A stretch of 64,000 bases of DNA from Pseudomonadales bacterium (GTDB taxonomy: Bacteria > Pseudomonadota > Gammaproteobacteria > Pseudomonadales > Porticoccaceae), in the NCBI GenBank assembly GCA_024234435.1, contig JACKOF010000001.1, positions 1,178,001 to 1,242,000 on the forward strand, read 5' to 3'. Within the stretch, counting starts at the first letter, position 1; each line of letters begins with the position of its first letter. Under the pieces are notes generated by a model, which made no database searches, had not been told where the DNA came from, and saw only the letters and a list, made by a program, of their open reading frames with translations. Made by a program: the position numbers and the translations under genes. This document shows positions 1 to 7,917 of this stretch, piece by piece.

Positions 1-305
1 TTCAGTATCGATATCAGACAGCACTGCACCACCACCATCCTTAAGCACCAGAACGGCAGGCAATACCTCTACAGGTATAATGTCGAGTTCGCGATCAAGC
101 AGAATCGCTGCCAGTCCTGCCCGGTTTGCCGCACGCACAAACAGTTCCGGTGTCAGGTCTCCCTCAATCAGAGGCAAGCCTGAGGCTATTGCTGTTTCTG
201 ATGACAGAACCCCTTCAATACTGGCCACCTGCATCAGGCAGTCCAGCAACCGGGAGGACAACGGCTTCTGTTCATCAACGGGTTTAACAGTTTTCTGATT
301 TGTCA
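1..305 (-). CDS. lapB: Type I secretion ABC transporter (LapB-like), N-terminal part
   Basis: This is the first 101 codons of a gene that leaves the window on its 3' side. Translated from the ATG at 303-305, the protein has a short polar leader and then a degenerate C39-peptidase-like domain (LLDCLMQVASIEG, ETAIASGLPL, LTPELFVRAANRAGL, VLPAVLVLKDGG). That domain is typical of LapB/RtxB-type permease-ATPases that export giant RTX adhesins through LapC and a TolC-like channel. It lacks the catalytic Cys of true C39 bacteriocin peptidases, as in the family, where it binds substrate instead of cutting it. Membrane and nucleotide-binding domains lie outside the window, so the identity rests on this domain alone. 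It is divergent from dusA. Confidence 0.72.
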
Positions 306-446
306 TAATTATTATGATCTGTGTAACATTTGTTATGTGAAGCGGATGCTATCACGCTATTTCATTACTGGCAGGGTTCTTTCAAGCAGATTCCCGATAT
401 AATGCCGGGTTTTAACGATAAGCTGTCAGACAAACGTTCAAAACAC

Positions 447-1454
447 ATGAAACCCACACGCCTTGACACCGTTGACAGACGCTTCTCCGTCGCCCCGATG
501 ATGGATTTCACCGATCGCTATTGCCGCTATTTTCACCGTCTTTTAAGCCGTCACACCTTGCTCTATACCGAAATGATTACAACGGGTGCCATTCTTCACG
601 GAGACAGCCACCAGCACCTGAAGATCAATACCTGTGAACATCCAATCGCCTTACAACTCGGTGGCTCCAACCCGGTTGAGCTGGCGTTGAGCTGCAAGCA
701 GGCGGCACGCTATCACTATGATGAAATAAACCTGAACTGCGGCTGCCCCAGCGACCGGGTACAATCCGGACAATTCGGTGCCACGCTGATGAAAACCCCC
801 AAACTGGTCGCAGAATGTTTCAAATCAATGCAGGATGCCGTCGAGATTCCCGTCACGATCAAGCATCGCATTGGTGTTGATGATATGGAGAGTTATCCGT
901 TCCTTCAGGATTTTGTTGGCTCAGTAGCCAATGTCGGCTGTAAAACTTTTATTGTGCATGCGAGAAAAGCCTGGCTTAAGGGGTTGAGCCCAAAACAGAA
1001 TCGTGAAATACCGCCGCTCGATTATGAAACGGTTTATCAACTCAAGCGGGACTTTCCTGATCTGGAAATTATCCTTAACGGGGGTATTACCACGCTTGAC
1101 GAAGCTGAGGCCCATATGCAATATCTGGACGGCGTTATGGTCGGCAGAGAGGCTTACCACAACCCCTATATACTGTCTGAGGTGGACCGCAGGTTCTACC
1201 ATGACAACACCCTCCCACCTACACGTACGCAGGTGCTGGAGCAGTTTACAGAATTCATGGCATCACACCTCGAAAATTCAGAACTGAATCCAAAACTGCG
1301 TCTGAACCACATGACCCGCCATATTCTGGGACTCTATCAGGGAATGCCTGGGGCCAGAAAATTCAGACGTTTTATCAGCGAAAATGCCCATAAACCTGGC
1401 GCAGATATTGACGTTATTTACGACGCCCTTTCAGCCATGAACCTGCCTTGCTAA
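447..1454 (+). CDS. dusA: tRNA-dihydrouridine(20/20a) synthase DusA
   Basis: Flavin enzyme that reduces uridine to dihydrouridine in the tRNA D-loop. The 335-residue product has the usual DusA opening (RFSVAPMMDFTDRYCRYF), the catalytic Cys in LNCGCPSDRVQSGQFGA, the FMN/tRNA segment IKHRIGVDD and the motifs HARKAWLKGLSPKQNR and NGGI. The ATG at 447 was chosen because the protein then begins about 12 residues before RFSVAP, as in other DusA proteins. An in-frame ATG at 402 and a further upstream start add residues without family support. No strong Shine-Dalgarno is visible before 447, so the start is the uncertain part. A TerB-like gene follows 24 nt downstream and is probably co-transcribed. 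Confidence 0.93.
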   Translation: MKPTRLDTVDRRFSVAPMMDFTDRYCRYFHRLLSRHTLLYTEMITTGAILHGDSHQHLKINTCEHPIALQLGGSNPVELALSCKQAARYHYDEINLNCGCPSDRVQSGQFGATLMKTPKLVAECFKSMQDAVEIPVTIKHRIGVDDMESYPFLQDFVGSVANVGCKTFIVHARKAWLKGLSPKQNREIPPLDYETVYQLKRDFPDLEIILNGGITTLDEAEAHMQYLDGVMVGREAYHNPYILSEVDRRFYHDNTLPPTRTQVLEQFTEFMASHLENSELNPKLRLNHMTRHILGLYQGMPGARKFRRFISENAHKPGADIDVIYDALSAMNLPC

Positions 1455-1478
1455 TATTTACCGACAGGGAAAACTACC

Positions 1479-1922
1479 ATGATTACTCATCTCAAACAGC
1501 TCTTCACAACAAACAACTCTGAAGATGAGGCCGCTTCTGATAAAAACATAAAGCTTGCCTGCGCAGCGTTAATGGTAGAGGTGATGGTCATTGATCGGAT
1601 CAGTATTCGTGCAGAACAACAACAAATTATCCGCATGCTGCATAATCGATTCGGAATAGATATTGAGGATGCAGAAGAACTGTTCGCCATGGCCAAAAAC
1701 GAGGTGCGGGATGCAACCTCGCTGTATCAGTTCACCAAAATCATTAACAGCAAGTTCCATGATCAGCAGAAATTCGAGCTGATTCAGCAACTGTGGCAGG
1801 TTGCCTATGCCGATGAAGATCTGGATAAACACGAAGAGGCTATTATTCGCCGTATTGCAGAGTTGATCTACTTACCCCACAGCCAGTTTATCCGGGCCAA
1901 ACGGTTGGCCAGAGACAAATAA
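1479..1922 (+). CDS. TerB-family protein
   Basis: Predicted cytoplasmic, mostly helical protein of 147 residues resembling the TerB/DjlA-N fold (PF05099). It has ACAALMVEVMVIDRISIRAEQQQIIRMLHNRFGI in the first half and a second helical repeat ending YADEDLDKHEEAIIRRIAELIYL. The acidic, metal-site-like D/E residues (YADEDLDKHE) are present. TerB proteins were named for tellurite resistance, but most members, including stand-alone ones like this, have no proven role, so no resistance function is claimed. It follows dusA by 24 nt and converges on the STAS gene, leaving only 7 nt between the two stop codons. Confidence 0.75.
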   Translation: MITHLKQLFTTNNSEDEAASDKNIKLACAALMVEVMVIDRISIRAEQQQIIRMLHNRFGIDIEDAEELFAMAKNEVRDATSLYQFTKIINSKFHDQQKFELIQQLWQVAYADEDLDKHEEAIIRRIAELIYLPHSQFIRAKRLARDK

Positions 1923-1929
1923 TTGTTGA

Positions 1930-2412
1930 TTAAATGCTTTCCAGAGAACGGATAAGATCTATAAACTCTCGCTGATTCTTACTGTTCAATACAGATAGAA
2001 GCTTGTGCGCTTCAAGGACATGCTGCTTTATCTGTTCTTCGTCAGCAGCCACAGGCCTCAACTCTTGTAAATGAGTGAGCTCTTCTGGTGTTTCCCGGAC
2101 AATATCGAAAATATCATCCAGCCCCATCCCGATCAGAATTCTGCTGATGCTCTGATTTTTACAAAAAACGGTTGGTTTAAGCTTGTAGTGCTTTTCCGTA
2201 TAAATCGCCAACTTGGCCAATAACCCCAGAGTCGTACTGTCAACACCTTCCGTCTCCAGTAAATCAACAATGACATCATCAACTTCTGGGTTTCGAAAGA
2301 TGGCGTCCAGATAACTGTTCAAAGAAGCGCAGAGCGTCATTCTCACATCGCCAGTCAATTTGAGCAGATAAACGCCTCTCTCTTCGGCAACCAGTATTTT
2401 ACCTTCGTTCAA
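1930..2412 (-). CDS. STAS-domain anti-sigma factor antagonist (HsbA-like)
   Basis: The 160-residue protein has an N-terminal STAS domain (about 5-105) and a helical C-terminal tail (about 110-160). The phosphorylatable serine of the family is probably Ser59 in GVDSTTLG. Proteins of this size and layout (HsbA of Pseudomonas, CrsA of Shewanella, SypA of Vibrio) switch biofilm or motility outputs according to phosphorylation by a partner kinase and dephosphorylation by a PP2C response regulator. The gene begins 1 nt after the stop codon of just such a PP2C regulator, so the two are almost certainly translated together. The target and the kinase are not in this window. Confidence 0.8.
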   Translation of the reverse strand: MNEGKILVAEERGVYLLKLTGDVRMTLCASLNSYLDAIFRNPEVDDVIVDLLETEGVDSTTLGLLAKLAIYTEKHYKLKPTVFCKNQSISRILIGMGLDDIFDIVRETPEELTHLQELRPVAADEEQIKQHVLEAHKLLSVLNSKNQREFIDLIRSLESI

Positions 2413-2413
2413 T

Positions 2414-3592
2414 TCAATAGCCTCTGCGGACAGTCAGCACCGTCACATCATCCGGTGACTCCGTTAGATCACGAAGCCCCAATTGCTGGCAGATACTATC
2501 CAGAGATGTATCGGAGGATGCGATTGCCGACAACATGAATTGCTCTTTATCCTCCATGCTCTCACCCGGTAACACTTCAAGCACGCCATCAGAGGTCAAC
2601 ACCAATGCAAATTTATCGGGCAACGCCTTTTCGCTAATAGACCAGTGCACATCTTCAAAAATCCCGAGAGGCTTGCCCTTCCCCTCCATCATTTCAACCT
2701 CACCGTCGTGAACGAGCACCGGCATAGGCATATGGGCGCCAACAGCATACCTCAGTGTATTTTGTTCCATATCGATCGATCCGGCAAACATCGTCAAATG
2801 TTTATCCAGGCCAATAGCCAGAATTTGGCGATTAATGTATTCAACAAACCCCTGCGGGGCTCTGGCCATGGCATCACGGTCATCGTTATGCACATGACGC
2901 CTCAGTATCCGGGTAAGCAAAAACCGCAGTAAAACCGTTAAAAATGCCGACGATGCGCCGTGACCTGAAACATCTGCAGCGTAAAAAACCAAGTATCGAT
3001 CAAAGATACAATGATAACCAACAAAATCACCACTTAAATAAAGAGAAGGCACAATAAAATGGCTGATTTCATAATCGCCAAAGCGCTGTGGTGTAACGGG
3101 CAGCATGCTCTGCTGGACTTGCCTGCCAGCAATTTGATCCATTTCAAGAATCCTCAGACTATCCTGAAGATTCCGGTTAGCGGCTTCCAGCTGCTCACGA
3201 TACCCTTGATTTTCAACCAGCAATTTTTGATATTTGGCCGAACGCTCCAGGGATTTGAGCAACTCTTTTTGATCAAAAGGTTTAATCAGAATGTCAGTTG
3301 CATCATTGCGATAACAGGTTGCTACCTCCGTCGCGGTAGGGTTTTCGAGAACGACGATGAAAGCGTTGGTCGACCCCACACCACCCAGGAACTTGAAATC
3401 ACGTACCTCGGAAAGAGACATGTCAAGTAAGACCAGAGCAGAACTGTCGATATTTCCAAGCAAAGTATCCTTGACATCATCGTAGTCGGTAAAAATTTCC
3501 ACAGCCCAGTCAGTACCTGACAGATACTCTGACCACTGCTGGTACAACTCCGAGTTTTGTCCAACGATAAAAAGCCTTCTAGGACTATTCAT
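2414..3592 (-). CDS. Response regulator with PP2C (SpoIIE) phosphatase domain
   Basis: 392 residues: a receiver domain (about 5-120) with the probable phosphoacceptor Asp57 (VLLDMSLSEV) and the conserved Lys in LIKPFD, a coiled-coil linker (about 125-165), and a PP2C/SpoIIE domain (about 175-392) with SGDFVGYH, AADVSGHGASSAFL, TSDGVLEVLPG and SPDDVTVLTV. These are the metal-binding aspartates of an RsbU-type phosphatase, so it should dephosphorylate the STAS protein encoded next. Two oddities: the acidic pair expected near residues 11-13 of the receiver is replaced by Gly-Gln-Asn, which would weaken Mg2+ binding, and there is no C-terminal kinase/anti-sigma domain as in HsbR. It follows mlaA by 64 nt. 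Confidence 0.85.
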   Translation of the reverse strand: MNSPRRLFIVGQNSELYQQWSEYLSGTDWAVEIFTDYDDVKDTLLGNIDSSALVLLDMSLSEVRDFKFLGGVGSTNAFIVVLENPTATEVATCYRNDATDILIKPFDQKELLKSLERSAKYQKLLVENQGYREQLEAANRNLQDSLRILEMDQIAGRQVQQSMLPVTPQRFGDYEISHFIVPSLYLSGDFVGYHCIFDRYLVFYAADVSGHGASSAFLTVLLRFLLTRILRRHVHNDDRDAMARAPQGFVEYINRQILAIGLDKHLTMFAGSIDMEQNTLRYAVGAHMPMPVLVHDGEVEMMEGKGKPLGIFEDVHWSISEKALPDKFALVLTSDGVLEVLPGESMEDKEQFMLSAIASSDTSLDSICQQLGLRDLTESPDDVTVLTVRRGY

Positions 3593-3656
3593 TCATTACC
3601 TTTACATGAAAATGACCGGAGCAATTGCGGTTACCTAAACCCTGTTCTTGGGCCGA

Positions 3657-4382
3657 CTACTGCGTATCGCTGTCATAGTAATCATCTGCTTCTTCGTAAC
3701 CGCCAAAGTCATCTTCAACTTCACCGTCGTGGATCAAAAACTCACGTCGCTGCAGATAGACATCCCTGACCAGCGAATAACGATCACCTTTGGCCAGTTT
3801 CTCAACATCCAGTAATTCTGCACGAACATCAACAACACTGGAGCCCAGCAACGTATTTCTTGTGGGCACATGATCCACATAGCTGATAGGGTTGGTGTAT
3901 GCGTCAACCACTTTGCCTGGGCCATCCCTTAAAGTAGAAGGACCCAAAAAAGGTATCATCAGGTAGTTTCCCTGCCCGACACCCCATGCCGCCAGGGTTT
4001 GACCAAAATCTTCCCCGTCACTTTTTTTCAGGCCCATAGGCTCGGCAATTTCAAAAAAACCGGCGATACCCAGGGTACTGTTTATCAACACACGACCAGT
4101 ATCGTTAGCCGCCTGTTCCAGCTTTCCCTGTAAAAGGTCATTTACGATGTTACCCACTTCGCCGATATTGTCGAAAAAATTGGAAACACCTTTCTCTACA
4201 GGGGCCGGCGCAACAGCCTTATAGCCCTTTGCCACAGGTTTAAGCACGTAAGTATCCAGCGTTTCATTAAAAACGAACACCTTCCGATTCCAGCCTTCCC
4301 AGGGGTCATCCGGGTGCCCACCCTCAGCAACAGATTGATTAATAAACAATATCCCTGTCAGCAAAAGAATAACTTTTATCAT
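3657..4382 (-). CDS. mlaA: MlaA (VacJ) family outer-membrane phospholipid transport protein
   Basis: MlaA sits in the outer membrane, removes misplaced phospholipids from the outer leaflet and hands them to MlaC. The 241-residue product shows the family signature: DPWEGWNRKVFVFNETLD at the start of the mature part, then NFFDNIGEVGNIVNDLLQGK, GRVLINSTLGIAGFFE, DFGQTLAAWGVGQGNYLMIPFLGPSTLRD. An N-terminal signal peptide (residues 1-19) is present, but no lipobox Cys is visible around the predicted cut (NQSVAEGG). It would be soluble or held by its membrane-embedded ring instead of a lipid anchor. The C-terminus is acidic (EVEDDFGGYEEADDYYDSD). Tandem with the PP2C and STAS genes, a neighbourhood also known from vacJ in Pseudomonas. 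Confidence 0.9.
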   Translation of the reverse strand: MIKVILLLTGILFINQSVAEGGHPDDPWEGWNRKVFVFNETLDTYVLKPVAKGYKAVAPAPVEKGVSNFFDNIGEVGNIVNDLLQGKLEQAANDTGRVLINSTLGIAGFFEIAEPMGLKKSDGEDFGQTLAAWGVGQGNYLMIPFLGPSTLRDGPGKVVDAYTNPISYVDHVPTRNTLLGSSVVDVRAELLDVEKLAKGDRYSLVRDVYLQRREFLIHDGEVEDDFGGYEEADDYYDSDTQ

Positions 4383-4511
4383 GCGAAATCATCTCTCTTT
4401 ATCCATTATAGGTGGAATTCTACACAGTGTTTTTTTTTAGGTATAGGGCTCAATTGATGATACCCCCGGAAACTTGAACGAGATTATTGAAAATAATAAA
4501 GGTATAAGACA

Positions 4512-4536
4512 AAAGCCCTGCTTGTGGCAGGGCTTT
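4512..4536 (-). terminator. Rho-independent terminator after the 4564-5058 gene
   Basis: Perfect 9-bp stem AAAGCCCTG / CAGGGCTTT with a 7-nt loop. On the minus strand the stem is followed by a T-rich stretch (TTTTGTCTT). It lies 27 nt beyond the stop of the minus-strand gene at 4564. Confidence 0.8.
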
Positions 4537-4563
4537 CAGGAAAAAGGAGGGTCGGCTTATCTG

Positions 4564-5058
4564 CTATCGCTGATCATCACAAATAAACTGATAATGCAGG
4601 TAATATTCCCCTTCTCGATGGGCGACAGGCTCTGACCACTCACCCTCTTTCTTCCAGCCTGCTGCACAATGCTGCGCCATTTGACCATGCAATTTTTGCA
4701 TGGCAAACATAACCGTCTGTTCAAATTTGGCATCCGTACGTACCGAATAAAATTCACGACCTACATATCGGGTACCAGGATGGTGGTTGAGGGTGCCGGG
4801 AGCCACAATCGGGCGCTCCGATATCCCGCTCGGATCAACTACCGTACCTTCATCGTATAATTCAACGGCTTTCTTGCCGCCCAGAATTCCGCCAGCAGGG
4901 TCATAAAGCCTTATGGTCTTTTTTTCACAATTTTTAATCGATTCAATGAAATTCGGGTTATCTGCCTCGTCCGCATCGAACTCACAGTTTTCCGATTTAT
5001 CAGCGTAAGCAGGAAAGAACACGGTCCACAACAACGTAATAATCAAGATTCGTTTCAT
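4564..5058 (-). CDS. Hypothetical secreted protein with four cysteines
   Basis: Not recognised. The 164-residue product has a clear Sec signal peptide (MKRILIITLLWTVFFPAYA, cut after AYA), so it is probably periplasmic. The mature part is polar with four Cys (in SENCEF, IKNCEKK, AQHCAAGW, FICDDQ) that could form two disulfides. A Gly-rich segment DPAGGILGGKKAVELYDEGT and a C-terminal YYLHYQFICDD strand are visible. It stands alone between two terminators, one after the porin upstream and one after its own stop, so it is probably monocistronic. Nothing in the neighbourhood gives a function. Confidence 0.75.
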   Translation of the reverse strand: MKRILIITLLWTVFFPAYADKSENCEFDADEADNPNFIESIKNCEKKTIRLYDPAGGILGGKKAVELYDEGTVVDPSGISERPIVAPGTLNHHPGTRYVGREFYSVRTDAKFEQTVMFAMQKLHGQMAQHCAAGWKKEGEWSEPVAHREGEYYLHYQFICDDQR

Positions 5059-5109
5059 TTACTCGTTCCAGAAGGCAGACATCTCAATATTGAGCGCCTA
5101 GCATATAAT

Positions 5110-5136
5110 AAAAAAAGGGGTGCAAACACACCCCTT
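5110..5136 (-). terminator. Rho-independent terminator of the porin gene
   Basis: 8-bp stem AAGGGGTG / CACCCCTT with a 6-nt loop, followed on the minus strand by a run of seven T. It starts 20 nt past the porin stop codon, a textbook position. Confidence 0.9.
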
Positions 5137-5156
5137 CACAGACTTGAAATGTTCTT

Positions 5157-6140
5157 TTAGAACTTGTGCTCCATACCCAGACCGAAGTAATCATTCTCAT
5201 CTTCGCTAGAAGAGCCGCCATCTTCATCCGTGTTTTCGGTGTAGAAAGCAAACAGCTTGGTATTATCACCCAGCTTGTAGTCAGCACCAATAGAGAACGT
5301 CTCTTCCTCATCGCCATCGGCATCGTCTTCAATTTTACCGTACTGGGCTTTCAATTTAACCTTATCAATTTTATAGGCAGCACTTACGAACCAACCGTCT
5401 TCATCTTTGATATCAGAATCAATATTGCTTTCGCTCTGCTGGTACATCAAACCTAACTGCAGATTCTCGATTTTCCATTGACCAACGGCGCGAACAAGAT
5501 CCTGACCATCGATATCCTGATCAGCAGCAAGGGCCAGGTACAGATTATCCGTTTCATAGTTAATAGAAACAGAAGTGCCGTCTACACCATCGTTTTTATC
5601 ACCCACTTCACCCACCTTGGATCCGGAATCACCCTCGCCAAAGACACCGGCAACAGTAATGCTGATGGCATCACCCAACATCGGTGTTGTGTAGGCGACG
5701 ATATTGTTGACGCGGTTTTCGCCCTCAAATGTGTTTTTCAGGTCACCTTCGAGGTCGTTAAACAGGTCAATTTTGTTCTGGGCCATTTTGGTTGGGGTAT
5801 CATGCTTACCTGCCCAGATAGTACCGAAACCACCAGTCAGACCGCCCATAATATTACGCTGAGTAAAAGTCTGGCCGTCTTTCTCACCATCATCAACTGA
5901 CGTTTCATACTCCAGCTTGTAGATAGCATAAAGATTATCAGATAGCTTTGTTTTGCCTTTAAAACCGATACGAGAAGCATTGCTGTTCAGTTCCCACTGA
6001 TCATCACTGCCGTCGTCGGCATTCACCATGGAAACGTTGACTTTACCGTAAACAGAACCGTCAATTGGACCAGCAGCCATAGCAGCTACGGGAAATGCTG
6101 AAGCTGCAGCAACAGCGAGCGTTAACGCTTTAATTTTCAT
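5157..6140 (-). CDS. Gram-negative outer-membrane porin
   Basis: General-porin-type trimeric beta-barrel of 327 residues. It has a 27-residue signal peptide (MKIKALTLAVAAASAFPVAAMA), a first strand GSVYGKVNVSMVNADDG, the motif NASRIGFKGKTKLSDNLYAIYKLEYE of proteobacterial porins, a loop with TFTQRNIMGGLTGGFGTIWAGKHDTP, and a C-terminal Phe (GLGMEHKF) that the BAM complex reads. The extracellular loops are rich in Asp and Glu. The start was set at the ATG at 6138-6140, which has GGGGAGA eight nucleotides upstream; an in-frame longer start adds MLCIGETI only. A PHO box directly upstream suggests induction by phosphate starvation. A strong terminator follows. Confidence 0.9.
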   Translation of the reverse strand: MKIKALTLAVAAASAFPVAAMAAGPIDGSVYGKVNVSMVNADDGSDDQWELNSNASRIGFKGKTKLSDNLYAIYKLEYETSVDDGEKDGQTFTQRNIMGGLTGGFGTIWAGKHDTPTKMAQNKIDLFNDLEGDLKNTFEGENRVNNIVAYTTPMLGDAISITVAGVFGEGDSGSKVGEVGDKNDGVDGTSVSINYETDNLYLALAADQDIDGQDLVRAVGQWKIENLQLGLMYQQSESNIDSDIKDEDGWFVSAAYKIDKVKLKAQYGKIEDDADGDEEETFSIGADYKLGDNTKLFAFYTENTDEDGGSSSEDENDYFGLGMEHKF

Positions 6141-6211
6141 GATTGTCTCCCCAATGCAAAGCATTGTTCCTCTATAGAAAATAAATGAACCTGCCGTTCA
6201 AGTTCGAGGGA

Positions 6212-6245
6212 ATTGTGCATCGGGAATATGACAGGATTGTTACAG
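6212..6245 (-). promoter_or_regulatory. PHO box and -10 element of the porin promoter
   Basis: Read on the minus strand, two 11-bp direct repeats stand back to back: CTGTAACAATC then CTGTCATATTC (6245 to 6224). Each is a CTGTCAT-like heptamer with a 4-nt AT-rich tail, the form of a PhoB site. Six nucleotides further on comes CACAAT (6217-6212), a plausible -10. The 6-nt gap equals that of the E. coli phoA promoter. No -35 hexamer is needed at PhoB-activated promoters. The porin start codon lies about 70 nt downstream. Confidence 0.68.
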
Positions 6246-6290
6246 TTGAAAATTATTACTTTCCATACCGCTGCCAGCAATAGGGTACGA

Positions 6291-7043
6291 CTAAAAGATA
6301 ATATCCAGCCCAAATAACTGCGTTAACAGGTCATGGCCGGAATTAACAACCTGCGAAGGGTCCGGGTGTTTCAGCTCTTCGGCAACTGCCAACAATGCTG
6401 CTTCGCCCGTCATGTCGGCCTCTTCCAACAACTGCAACAAGCGCATAGTGACAGCATTAGCTTCTAGAAATTTCACTTCGTGTTGCCGGTTGCGGTATAC
6501 CACAAGAAAAGTCGGCTGCTCCGGAACCTGCCCTGGCTGGAACTCGGGACCAATCCGGTGAACCGGAAATTGATAGGAAAGTCGCCATGCGAGTGGTGAC
6601 ACTTGCAATACGGCATTAAGTAGCTCAGAGCGCGGTTGTTTTTTTGAGGGGATCTCTTCCCTTGATACATCCAGCGCCAGCTCTACCCACTCGTAGTGGG
6701 CCAGCTCCAGTAAAAAAGGCGGGCCCTCATTGAGAAAACGGTATTCTTCCTGCAGGAATTGCAGGAACTCCTGACTTATTTCAAGGAAATACGGTGTCGA
6801 GCTGTTATGGTGGCTGACAAAATCGCGCACCATGCTGTGCCACTTATCGTCTTTCGTAATACTGCGAAGAATCGGAAAGCCACTGCTGATAAATGATTCA
6901 ATATTGTTATAAATGAGTTCCCGGTAAATCTTCATACGCCGATCTTCAATCCCGGAAGGAGCTCTGTTTACCTCCGGGTCTCGCAAATGAGCGGCAAAAT
7001 CAAACTGCGTTTTAAAGAATGCAGGGGGGATGTTGTCAGGCAT
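6291..7043 (-). CDS. hvfC: HvfC/BufC-like MNIO partner protein (DUF2063)
   Basis: Partner subunit of the DUF692 oxidase encoded just upstream. In characterised MNIO pathways this type of protein binds the precursor and delivers it to the enzyme. The 250-residue product has an N-terminal DUF2063 helical domain (FFKTQFDFAAHLRDPE, MKIYRELIYNNIESFISSGFPILRSI, VRDFVSHHNSSTPYFLEISQEFLQFL, PFLLELAHYEWVELALDVS) and a C-terminal alpha/beta domain (FPVHRIGPEFQPGQVPEQPTFLVVYRNRQHEVKFLEAN, LLQLLEEADMTGEAAL). The ATG at 7041-7043 gives an 8-nt overlap with hvfB; a TTG at 7050-7052 would add three residues. It is the last gene of the operon. The porin promoter follows. Confidence 0.85.
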   Translation of the reverse strand: MPDNIPPAFFKTQFDFAAHLRDPEVNRAPSGIEDRRMKIYRELIYNNIESFISSGFPILRSITKDDKWHSMVRDFVSHHNSSTPYFLEISQEFLQFLQEEYRFLNEGPPFLLELAHYEWVELALDVSREEIPSKKQPRSELLNAVLQVSPLAWRLSYQFPVHRIGPEFQPGQVPEQPTFLVVYRNRQHEVKFLEANAVTMRLLQLLEEADMTGEAALLAVAEELKHPDPSQVVNSGHDLLTQLFGLDIIF

Positions 7044-7893
7044 TTTCAGCAATCACTCGCTCGCCTTTGGTATGGATTTTCTGGAACCGTTTAATCTGCT
7101 CAACCTCACCGATTAATCCTGCTACTGTCGGGAAATTGAAGTCTCTTTCGAGTAACGTTGGCATGACGCCAAACCGTTCATAGGCATGATCGAGTAACTG
7201 CCATACCGGATCAATTACATCAGCTCCATGGGTATCTACCCTTAAGTCTTCAGCTTCATCGTAATGACCGGCAATATGCACATAGCCGACTTTATCACCG
7301 GGCAGCGCATCCAAAAATTCAACAGCATCATAATGATGATTAATACTATTAACGTAAATATTATTAACATCTAACAGCAGGTCACAGTCGGCGCGCTGAA
7401 TCACTTCATTGACAAAATCAATTTCAGTCATCTCCTGCTGCGGTGCCGCATAGTAGGAGACATTTTCCATGGCTATCCGCTGCCCCAAAAAGTCCTGAAC
7501 CTTGCAGATGCGCTCAACCACATAATCGACGGCCTGCTCGGTAAAAGGGATCGGCATCAGATCATAAAGATGTCCATGATCGCTGCAATAACTCAGGTGT
7601 TCGGTGTAATAACGGATATTGTGCTGACTGATAAAACTTTTGATATCGGCCAGCAGGTCGTAATCCAGAGGAGATGGCGAACCAATGGAAAGGGACAGCC
7701 CATGACAAACAAACGGGAAGCGCTCGGTATATTCACGAAATTGCCTTCCGTAACGGCCACCAACATTGATCCAGTTTTCCGGTGCCACTTCCATAAAATC
7801 GATATTTTCAGGCGTCAGAGATGACAGCGGGCCCAACAGGGCCCGCCGCAATCCCAAACCTGCCCCGTGAACGGGAAATGTTTTTGTCTTCAC
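7036..7893 (-). CDS. hvfB: Multinuclear non-heme iron oxidase HvfB/BufB-like (MNIO, DUF692)
   Basis: 285-residue TIM-barrel enzyme of the DUF692/MNIO family, iron-dependent oxidases that remodel cysteines of ribosomal peptides. Family motifs with probable metal ligands are intact: GAGLGLRR (10-17), HGLSLSIGSPSPLD (His64), TEHLSYC (Glu98, His99), AMENVSYY (Glu143), LLLDVNNIYVNS (Asp174), VHIAGHYD (His205, His209), VDTHG (Asp219, His221) and LLERDFNFP (Glu248). It starts with GTG at 7891-7893, 24 nt after the precursor gene, and overlaps hvfC. With an EGKCG-repeat precursor the expected reaction is conversion of Cys to a copper-chelating oxazolone-thioamide type group, as reported for Haemophilus HvfB. 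The exact product here is inference. Confidence 0.92.
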   Translation of the reverse strand: MKTKTFPVHGAGLGLRRALLGPLSSLTPENIDFMEVAPENWINVGGRYGRQFREYTERFPFVCHGLSLSIGSPSPLDYDLLADIKSFISQHNIRYYTEHLSYCSDHGHLYDLMPIPFTEQAVDYVVERICKVQDFLGQRIAMENVSYYAAPQQEMTEIDFVNEVIQRADCDLLLDVNNIYVNSINHHYDAVEFLDALPGDKVGYVHIAGHYDEAEDLRVDTHGADVIDPVWQLLDHAYERFGVMPTLLERDFNFPTVAGLIGEVEQIKRFQKIHTKGERVIAENA

Positions 7894-7917
7894 AAGAACC
7901 AGGTCCGGTCGCCAGAA

